From a virus: 57,767 nucleotides of DNA. The translations under genes were made by a program, and so were the position numbers. The DNA lies in IMG/VR virus record IMGVR_UViG_3300020392_000018, positions 1 to 57,767 of that record; one strand, 5' to 3'. The notes beneath the pieces are model-generated. The model searched no databases, had not been told where the DNA came from, and saw nothing but the letters and a program-made list of their open reading frames with translations. Position 1 is the stretch's first letter, and every line of letters begins with the position of its first letter. Positions 51,888-57,767 of this stretch are shown piece after piece.

Positions 51888-53239
51888 GCCAGTATGCCCC
51901 CTATGTTTTCCATACTATCCATTAAAGACATTTTACAGTTGTCTTTGTATTTCTGTATATTGTCGAGATATATTCCTTCTTTTAACCAATCAAAACCAAC
52001 ATGGTCTTTATGATTCTCCCACTTCATTAATTTAAAAATTTCATCACAACGACCCTTATACCAATCTTCTTTTTTGTAAGATTTTTTCATTCGTATAAGT
52101 TCCATGAGTAATTTAGCATTACCTTTCTTTAGTTTGAAATGAGGTAAACATTTTTCTAACAAACTATAGACATCATTTTGAGAATAGAAATTTAGTCTTT
52201 GAACAGGTCTAGTTTGTTGAGGAGACTTTTGGTTTAGGTGTAATTTACCAAAACCTATACTCTTGTGCATTTCCTCCATAAATGCCCTACCTCTCTCTCC
52301 TGTAGCAATAAGACCAACTCTAGGATTGTGGTTTCTATCCATTGTAATGTAGCCATCCGAATCAATAAATGCCGCAGTATAAGCCCAAATATTTTTCTTA
52401 AGCATTGTTGGTAATTTGTAGTATGCTCCATCAACATTAGCAACATCTAACTTCTTTACCATTTTAGAAATCATATTTGTTGTTGTGCTTTTATGTAAAG
52501 TATTTGGCATTCTGTCATGTATTTGTTTAGCACCAATAGAAGGACTCTTAATGATTTCACTTTCAATGAAAGACATAATTCTTTCTTTCTTGCTTTTAGT
52601 AATAGATTGGTCTGTAATGCTTTTTATTTGTTGCTTATAATCTCTTTTAGCAAGACGGCATTCTTTTTCTAATTGAGCATATTCTTTAGAGTAAACCATG
52701 TCTGTTTTCTTTAAGTCACACTCCCAATACTTACATATTGCATCAATAATATTTCTTCTACCATTTACAGAATCAATCTTGTTTATTTTCATAAGGTCTT
52801 TCTCACTGAAGCCCATCTTAAGTATTGCAGGCTTGTATGGTTTAATCCAATAGATAGAATCTATACATTTGTTGATGTGGTCGGAATAACCATCAATGAC
52901 AGTATCAATAGCCTTAGCCATTCTTTCTCTTTGTTCGCCTTTTAATTGTCTTCGAGCCTTTCGCATTTTCTTTACAAGGTCGGGTATATTTTCACCATCA
53001 ATAGAATATTCACTAGGGAAAGAACTTAATTGTTTTCTAGCATCACTAGCATTAATATTTAGATTTTTAGAAAGTAAATTTACTGCTTCATAATCGGACA
53101 TAATATAATCATTTACAGAAGTCAATTTAGTTCCTAATGTTTCCTCTATTTCATCTTTAGTTTCATCTTCTTCTCTTTGAAGTTCAGCAAGCCTAGCCAT
53201 GTTTCGTGAACCTTCTTCATACTCTTCTGCTGTTGGCAT
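51884..53239 (-). CDS. Winged-helix / LAGLIDADG-domain protein next to terminase
   Basis: A 451-residue protein. Residues 1-215 are helical and charged without a recognised family. Residues 220-276 look like a winged helix (FIESEIIKSPSIGAKQI...TTTNMISKMVKKL). From 285 on there is a LAGLIDADG-like domain: YTAAFIDSDGYITMD (287-301), then VGLIATGERGRAFMEEM. Only one such motif is evident, so the enzyme would act as a dimer, or the fold is kept only for DNA binding as in WhiA. Position directly behind TerL allows either a homing gene or a terminase small-subunit role. Confidence 0.65.
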   Translation of the reverse strand: MPTAEEYEEGSRNMARLAELQREEDETKDEIEETLGTKLTSVNDYIMSDYEAVNLLSKNLNINASDARKQLSSFPSEYSIDGENIPDLVKKMRKARRQLKGEQRERMAKAIDTVIDGYSDHINKCIDSIYWIKPYKPAILKMGFSEKDLMKINKIDSVNGRRNIIDAICKYWECDLKKTDMVYSKEYAQLEKECRLAKRDYKQQIKSITDQSITKSKKERIMSFIESEIIKSPSIGAKQIHDRMPNTLHKSTTTNMISKMVKKLDVANVDGAYYKLPTMLKKNIWAYTAAFIDSDGYITMDRNHNPRVGLIATGERGRAFMEEMHKSIGFGKLHLNQKSPQQTRPVQRLNFYSQNDVYSLLEKCLPHFKLKKGNAKLLMELIRMKKSYKKEDWYKGRCDEIFKLMKWENHKDHVGFDWLKEGIYLDNIQKYKDNCKMSLMDSMENIGGILA

Positions 53240-53248
53240 TCACATCAC

Positions 53249-54679
53249 CTAAAAGTTAATTCCTATGACTCCTTGAGAGCGTTTATACTTATTGACCTTT
53301 GGCGGGTCAAATAATCCCATGTCATCTAAGAGTATGAATGTTTCACTCATTGTATGAGTAGCGGCATTTGCCAATGCTAAACTCATAACCATGTCATCAT
53401 GCGCTCCTATTCCCTCAAATTTTCCTTTGTCGGTTATAGCAAACATAGATAATTCTTCTATCAAAGTAGAGGTAACTCTACGACTTTCTTCATTAGCGTA
53501 AGGTAATATTATCTTACCGTTTTCAAAGTTCATTTGTAAACTTAGAATAATCTCTTCTTTCTTTTTTCTAGTGGTGTTAAAGTCATGAACATTTAAGTCT
53601 GTAACATTTCTAATTTCTTGTGTAAATGATTTAGCAAATGTATTTGTTTCAAACAATATTGCTTCGGGCTGAAATACTTTACCAATCAATTTTACTTTCT
53701 GTATGTTTTCTCTAAACTCTACATTCTTAGAACGGTCAATGAACACAATGGTTTTATTATCATTTTCATCTACTTCTAATACAGTAATTACATTGTAATC
53801 ACCATCGGTAGAAATAGCAGGGTCAATACCGACATAATATTTGTAGCCTTCTCTACGCATTGGTTTCAAAACATGGTCTTTGCTCTTTGCCGCTTCCAAA
53901 TATTCGGGATTAAATAGAGAAGTTCCTGTAGATATTGGAACGCACATATATTCTCTTGTAAACATTAGAGAGCCGACTTCAGCCTTTCTTGCCATAAGAG
54001 CATCATAATCCCATCTGTTCGGCCATAGCGGTTCATTAAGAGCATTAAGACAGGGATATGTTCTAAGTGTATATGCAGGATTTTCAGCGAGTTGTTGGTA
54101 AATATCTGTATAACTAAATGGAGTTCCAATAACTCTTAGAGAAGCAGTATGGTGAAGTGTTGGTATCATGTCACCATAAAACCAATCTGTAACCTTTTGA
54201 ATTCCTGTCATGCTAAACTCTTTCAAAGGGTCGTCAATGATAATCTCTTGAGGGTGAAGTCCACGAATCTGTGAACCGACAGAACGCTCTAAGATTTGAT
54301 TACCATTAGTCAATGTAATATTTCCTATCGCCCATCCCTTAGCAGGTTTGAATTTTTTAAGCATAGGATGATTGAATAGTTTATCTATATCTCTCATGTG
54401 AACCAAAGTCTGCTTTTGGTTAGAAGAAATGTATAGCATTTGATATGGTGGTTCTCTAAAAACTAAATTCCATACAACCCAACTGTGCATAAATACTGAT
54501 TTACCGTGACCTCTTGAACAAATGATAACAGTTCTTTGTGTATCATTCATTAATTCATGCCATTCCTGTTGATGGGTAGCAAACTCCCAACCTAATACAT
54601 TTTGAAAGAAGTATGGAAATGAATTTTTAGATAACTCCATATCCATTTGATGTTCAAAATTAAAATTATCTAAATCCAT
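53249..54679 (-). CDS. Terminase large subunit (TerL)
   Basis: A 476-residue packaging motor. The ATPase has Walker A CSRGHGKS and a Walker B-like EIIIDDP, with Asp where the catalytic Glu usually is. The nuclease has VGIDPAIS, LFETN and GAHDDMVMSLALA with the expected acidic residues. ATG 54679 with GGGTGAT upstream is chosen over TTG 54691. It cuts and translocates viral DNA into the prohead through the portal. Confidence 0.93.
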   Translation of the reverse strand: MDLDNFNFEHQMDMELSKNSFPYFFQNVLGWEFATHQQEWHELMNDTQRTVIICSRGHGKSVFMHSWVVWNLVFREPPYQMLYISSNQKQTLVHMRDIDKLFNHPMLKKFKPAKGWAIGNITLTNGNQILERSVGSQIRGLHPQEIIIDDPLKEFSMTGIQKVTDWFYGDMIPTLHHTASLRVIGTPFSYTDIYQQLAENPAYTLRTYPCLNALNEPLWPNRWDYDALMARKAEVGSLMFTREYMCVPISTGTSLFNPEYLEAAKSKDHVLKPMRREGYKYYVGIDPAISTDGDYNVITVLEVDENDNKTIVFIDRSKNVEFRENIQKVKLIGKVFQPEAILFETNTFAKSFTQEIRNVTDLNVHDFNTTRKKKEEIILSLQMNFENGKIILPYANEESRRVTSTLIEELSMFAITDKGKFEGIGAHDDMVMSLALANAATHTMSETFILLDDMGLFDPPKVNKYKRSQGVIGINF

Positions 54680-54683
54680 GTTA

Positions 54684-55496
54684 TCACCCAAATACTCTTC
54701 TCAAAAAAGTTTTATTTTCTTCTGACAAATTCTGCATACCATATCTTCTATAAGCATCGTTTACATTTCTTATTATTGGTTCTCTAAATTCTCTACCCCT
54801 CATGCCTTCATTCCTTGCTCTAAGACCTAACTCAAGTGCAACTATTTTGTTTTTATCTTTTAGAGGTAGTGGCTTTATAGTTCTTTTAGATTTAACTTTT
54901 AATGAATCTACCCATTGAATTAATTGTGCCATAGCCTTAGTATTTTTCTTAAATGGAACAACACCTACGCCCGTTGAACCGAAATAACTATCAATAAATT
55001 TAGCCTTTGTCTTGTCGCTTGTTGCAGGGTGTTTTAGATAGTTCTTTATTTTTAGATATGGATTCTTTGGAAACTCCGAAGTGTATGCGGCATATTCCTG
55101 TCTTTCGGGATTCTCAAAATATTCTCTAAATAAATTAGGTGTGTCTAAATCTCTAGCATAGAAATATCCTTCATGCCCTGCTTCGTGGGATATAAGTCTC
55201 TTAATTATTTCTTCCATTGCTTTTTCTTTTTCCTCATCAGTTATTTTTATTTTTTCTCCGCCTTTTTTGTAGTCGAGTTCTTTCTTACGAGCCATCATGT
55301 CTACTGCTTTTTTTATTCTAGTAAGATAGATTCTAATAATTCCTTCATGAGTAAAATCATTGTAATCATTGTTTATAGTTGGATGGACATATTCTGCTAA
55401 AGCACCACTAGGAACTCTCAACTTTTTTTCATTAAGTTGCTTATCAGTGAGGTATTTGACCTCACCCTTTCTAATAACGCCCCACCACTTTAGCAT
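54684..55496 (-). CDS. HEAGH metalloprotease-like protein with N-terminal tag-like sequence
   Basis: A 270-residue protein with ISHEAGHEGYFYAR (102-115), a zincin HExxH site, and downstream acidic candidates for the third ligand (E131 or E134 in NPERQEYAAY). It begins MLKWWGVIRKGE, a variant of the late-protein motif (W-W-G-V-I-R). A packaged protease could act on host proteins after entry or on virion proteins during assembly; neither is shown. Overlaps the TerL upstream TTG region only. Confidence 0.65.
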   Translation of the reverse strand: MLKWWGVIRKGEVKYLTDKQLNEKKLRVPSGALAEYVHPTINNDYNDFTHEGIIRIYLTRIKKAVDMMARKKELDYKKGGEKIKITDEEKEKAMEEIIKRLISHEAGHEGYFYARDLDTPNLFREYFENPERQEYAAYTSEFPKNPYLKIKNYLKHPATSDKTKAKFIDSYFGSTGVGVVPFKKNTKAMAQLIQWVDSLKVKSKRTIKPLPLKDKNKIVALELGLRARNEGMRGREFREPIIRNVNDAYRRYGMQNLSEENKTFLRRVFG

Positions 55497-56473
55497 TATC
55501 TTCGCCTACTTCTTGTTTGATTCAAAGCAAAAACATTTTCCGGCTTATCTCCTTGTCTTTTTCTTCTGCTACCCATTTTTTCTCTATGCTTTGGTTTTGT
55601 TTGCCCAGTATAATTAAACGGTATTGGGTCATATTGACTAAAATAATCATGCCCGTCATCTATATGATGGAAAACGAAAGCACCTTCTATTGTTTCACCA
55701 TCCCTCAATGATAGATTCTCTAATTTCATTCCAGTTTGTTTTATGTTATCGCTTGGATTAGTTATGTAATCAAATAGAACCTGTGAAAAATCCTTAGCAT
55801 CATCTTTAATATACATTCTATATGTTTTACCTGCAACTATTTCTCCCGATTCAACTTTTCTTATTAACTTTCTAATAGAACTAGCAGTAAAGGCTTCGTA
55901 TCTTATTGCTCTCCTTTTATCATAATCATCCAAATATTTTCCTGTAAATATACCAAGGTAGCCATCCACTAATAGTATTTTCAATTTACCTAGAGTATCA
56001 AATCCCGTCGGAACAAATTTTAGAATATCAAACCATTTCTTTATGCCGAAGTCTTCTCCATATCTATTTCTAAACTGTTCTATTAATTTAGGGTCTATTC
56101 CCATTTCATCTTCGGGAGGTATATCAAAATTATACACTTGTCTATTCTTTTCTTTCCATGCTTCATTAGGAATAGTTTTTGCCTTAAATCCCGCTATCTT
56201 GGGTTTATCTCCTATTAGTTCTAATCTTTTTTCGGACATCGGCCTCCAACTTTTTGAGCCTTTTTTAGATTTCATTCCTCCCATTATAGCATAAGTTCCC
56301 TTATCACTATATCCTGCAATGCCAACCACTTTACCATCTACTCTTCTTATAACATACTTATCCAAGTCATACCAAACAGGAACATTCCTATTTATTTTAT
56401 CATCGGGATTATCATTATTCCAAGCACCTTCCGCTTCTATTTTAGAATGTGGGCCGGTTACTTCATCGGTCAT
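55496..56473 (-). CDS. Unknown two-part protein with internal WxxILK motif
   Basis: A 325-residue protein. The first 115 residues (VIRRVDGKVVGIAGYSDKG, then YAIMGGM) could be GNAT-like. At 145-152 there is KKWFDILK, the late-protein motif in internal position, followed by an alpha/beta part (LKILLVDGYLGIFTGKYLDD) and a basic tail. The internal motif might mark a domain fusion or a cleavage point. Family not recognised. Confidence 0.5.
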   Translation of the reverse strand: MTDEVTGPHSKIEAEGAWNNDNPDDKINRNVPVWYDLDKYVIRRVDGKVVGIAGYSDKGTYAIMGGMKSKKGSKSWRPMSEKRLELIGDKPKIAGFKAKTIPNEAWKEKNRQVYNFDIPPEDEMGIDPKLIEQFRNRYGEDFGIKKWFDILKFVPTGFDTLGKLKILLVDGYLGIFTGKYLDDYDKRRAIRYEAFTASSIRKLIRKVESGEIVAGKTYRMYIKDDAKDFSQVLFDYITNPSDNIKQTGMKLENLSLRDGETIEGAFVFHHIDDGHDYFSQYDPIPFNYTGQTKPKHREKMGSRRKRQGDKPENVFALNQTRSRRR

Positions 56474-56477
56474 ATTA

Positions 56478-57752
56478 TCACCTAAAGTTAGCCTTGATTA
56501 AATATACATGCTCACTACTAATCCCATACGCTTTACTTATGCTATCAAACGAATTTACTTCATTAACCACACCAACTAACTCACTAGCGGTCATATCTAA
56601 ATTGTGTTCTGTTTGCATTTTTGCTAGCATGTCTTCTACATGCTCAAAGTTATCTTCATTCATAGTGCCATAATGTATGGTTTTTCCTTTCAATATTCTC
56701 AAAGAATCATGTGCTTCTAGCAACTTATAGTAAATATCGGATTTCATTAATTTTTTAGCCTCGCTCAAAAAGTCATCTACTGCTTCTATTAAGTTTTTAT
56801 TTGCATCGGATTGTTTGATAAATTCATCTCTTCTATCTTCTAAAGCATCTATCAATGTGCTTATTGATGTCAATTCACTAGCGTTAGATATATCCATTTT
56901 ACTATATTCTTCGTCAGCATCAAAGTTCTCATATTCGGTAATTATTTTTTTGTTTGTTATTCGATTTATTGCACCAAATATAGAGGCAATTTCTTTTTGT
57001 GCCAACTTTTCTATTTTATCATTGTTTTTTGTAGAGGTTGCGTATATTTCTACTAGAGTTTCAACAAAATCGTCGGCTAATGCCAATGTCTTTTTCTTGT
57101 CACTAAATATACCGCCCCTGTTCAAGTCATTCAAGAAAGGTATAAGTTCTCTTAGTTTTGAAGGTTTAACAAATTCATTCTGCGAGTCCACTATTTTTTG
57201 ATTTATTATTTTGTATGGCAAAAAACCATCTTTACCTATCCTACCCTGCCCACCTTTCAAGTCTATTAGTGTGCTGACTATTCTTAGGTTTCCACTCTTA
57301 GCAAAAGGTAACTTTTGTCCTGCGTTTACACTTGGTAAATTTATAGGAGCAATAAATAATTCACCAATCAATTCTCCTATTTTGTTTAGGGTTGTAGCCA
57401 AACTTCCTAGATTTCTTCTTACTCCTTTCTTACCGGACAAAAGCCTAATTATCTTTTCAGTTCCTCGACCTTCATCAGTTGTTTGAAAACCTCTAGGTGG
57501 AGGGTCTTTCTTTTGTCCTCCCTCTTTACCAAATAATTCTAGGTTAGTAAATGTTTCAAGGGCAGACTTAGTTTCTCCTTCTAATATCATAGCCAATGCC
57601 CTAAATAAATCCTTTATGGCTGTTAAAGATTTATTTGCCTTCGATGTCGCATCTTGGGGGAGATATTCTTGTAGTTCTTTTGCCTTGAATAAAAACTTAG
57701 GTAGATACATTTCACTAGCATTATAATCTTCTATTTTTTCAAATGTCATCAT
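56478..57752 (-). CDS. Large helical protein of unknown function, possibly 5'-truncated
   Basis: A 424-residue helical, charged protein counted from the first Met at 57752. The frame is open to the window edge and no SD precedes that ATG, so the true start may lie outside. The C-terminal 24 residues (SFDSISKAYGISSEHVYLIK) look like a helix-turn-helix. No other motif recognised. It is upstream of the metalloprotease and TerL in the late operon. Confidence 0.55.
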   Translation of the reverse strand: MMTFEKIEDYNASEMYLPKFLFKAKELQEYLPQDATSKANKSLTAIKDLFRALAMILEGETKSALETFTNLELFGKEGGQKKDPPPRGFQTTDEGRGTEKIIRLLSGKKGVRRNLGSLATTLNKIGELIGELFIAPINLPSVNAGQKLPFAKSGNLRIVSTLIDLKGGQGRIGKDGFLPYKIINQKIVDSQNEFVKPSKLRELIPFLNDLNRGGIFSDKKKTLALADDFVETLVEIYATSTKNNDKIEKLAQKEIASIFGAINRITNKKIITEYENFDADEEYSKMDISNASELTSISTLIDALEDRRDEFIKQSDANKNLIEAVDDFLSEAKKLMKSDIYYKLLEAHDSLRILKGKTIHYGTMNEDNFEHVEDMLAKMQTEHNLDMTASELVGVVNEVNSFDSISKAYGISSEHVYLIKANFR

Positions 57753-57767
57753 TAGTTTTTGTATTAA

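Noticed and set aside
13237-57767. Many open frames on the plus strand across the late region
   Set aside because: They lie antisense to well-supported genes, have low-complexity Ser/Leu/Phe-rich sequence typical of shadows, and lack ribosome binding sites and operon spacing.
1-57767. CRISPR arrays, tRNA genes, insertion sequences, integrase
   Set aside because: No regularly spaced direct repeats, no gap large enough for a tRNA apart from short AT-rich intergenic parts, and no transposase or integrase motif were found. Absence of tRNA was judged by eye only.

Overview
The window looks like an internal segment of a tailed double-stranded DNA virus (Caudoviricetes, HK97-type capsid) that infects an archaeon, probably marine. 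The archaeal signs are a split family-B DNA polymerase, a primase that joins PriS-type and PriL-type domains in one chain, a Cas4/RecB-like Fe-S nuclease, an XPF/ERCC4-type nuclease with C-terminal helix-hairpin-helix motifs, and a TATA-like promoter without a Shine-Dalgarno (SD) site in front of the capsid genes. The base composition is AT-rich and genes are packed with 1-20 nt overlaps. Tape-measure, tail-tube and tail-hub genes without a visible sheath gene suggest a siphovirus. The gene set resembles what has been described for magroviruses of Marine Group II Euryarchaeota. A thaumarchaeal host remains possible, and I could not run a search to decide. Both window edges cut through coding sequence or an open frame.

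Plus strand, 1-9933: replication module. PolB is divided into an N-terminal part (motifs A and B) and a C-terminal part (motif C). Between them lie about 1.9 kb holding an HNH endonuclease gene and five small genes. Downstream are the Cas4-like nuclease, the primase, the ERCC4 nuclease, an AAA+ helicase-like ATPase, a DnaQ-like exonuclease and small zinc-ribbon or membrane proteins. A hairpin plus T-tract ends this operon. It faces the end of the late operon across a 90-nt gap.

Minus strand, 57767-10024: virion module, read right to left. It begins with unknown proteins, a HEAGH metalloprotease-like protein, the large terminase and a winged-helix/LAGLIDADG protein. A cluster of short, very basic proteins follows, then the portal with two zinc knuckles, a 1,423-residue coiled-coil protein and a scaffold-like set. 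An ATP-dependent DNA ligase-like protein comes next, then the protease-scaffold fusion, the major capsid protein and decoration-like proteins. After these come two membrane proteins, a GNAT-like protein, an Arf-like small GTPase and the connector. The tail genes are the tube, G/GT-type chaperones with a canonical -1 slippery heptamer, the tape measure, a LamG protein, a 2,898-residue hub and fibres. A methyltransferase-like protein and a tiny membrane protein end the operon.

Four observations stand out. (1) About fifteen late proteins share a short motif, W-x-x-[IV]-[ILH]-[KR]. It is N-terminal in basic proteins and enzymes and C-terminal in the protease-scaffold fusion and a small scaffold-like protein. 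I propose it is a capsid-targeting peptide that loads cargo into the procapsid. (2) The palindromes GATC, AGCT, GTAC and ACGT appear to be missing, with visible codon switching around them, which suggests escape from restriction. (3) The virus encodes an Arf-like GTPase. (4) A programmed frameshift site of bacteriophage type lies in the tail chaperone genes of a probable archaeal virus.
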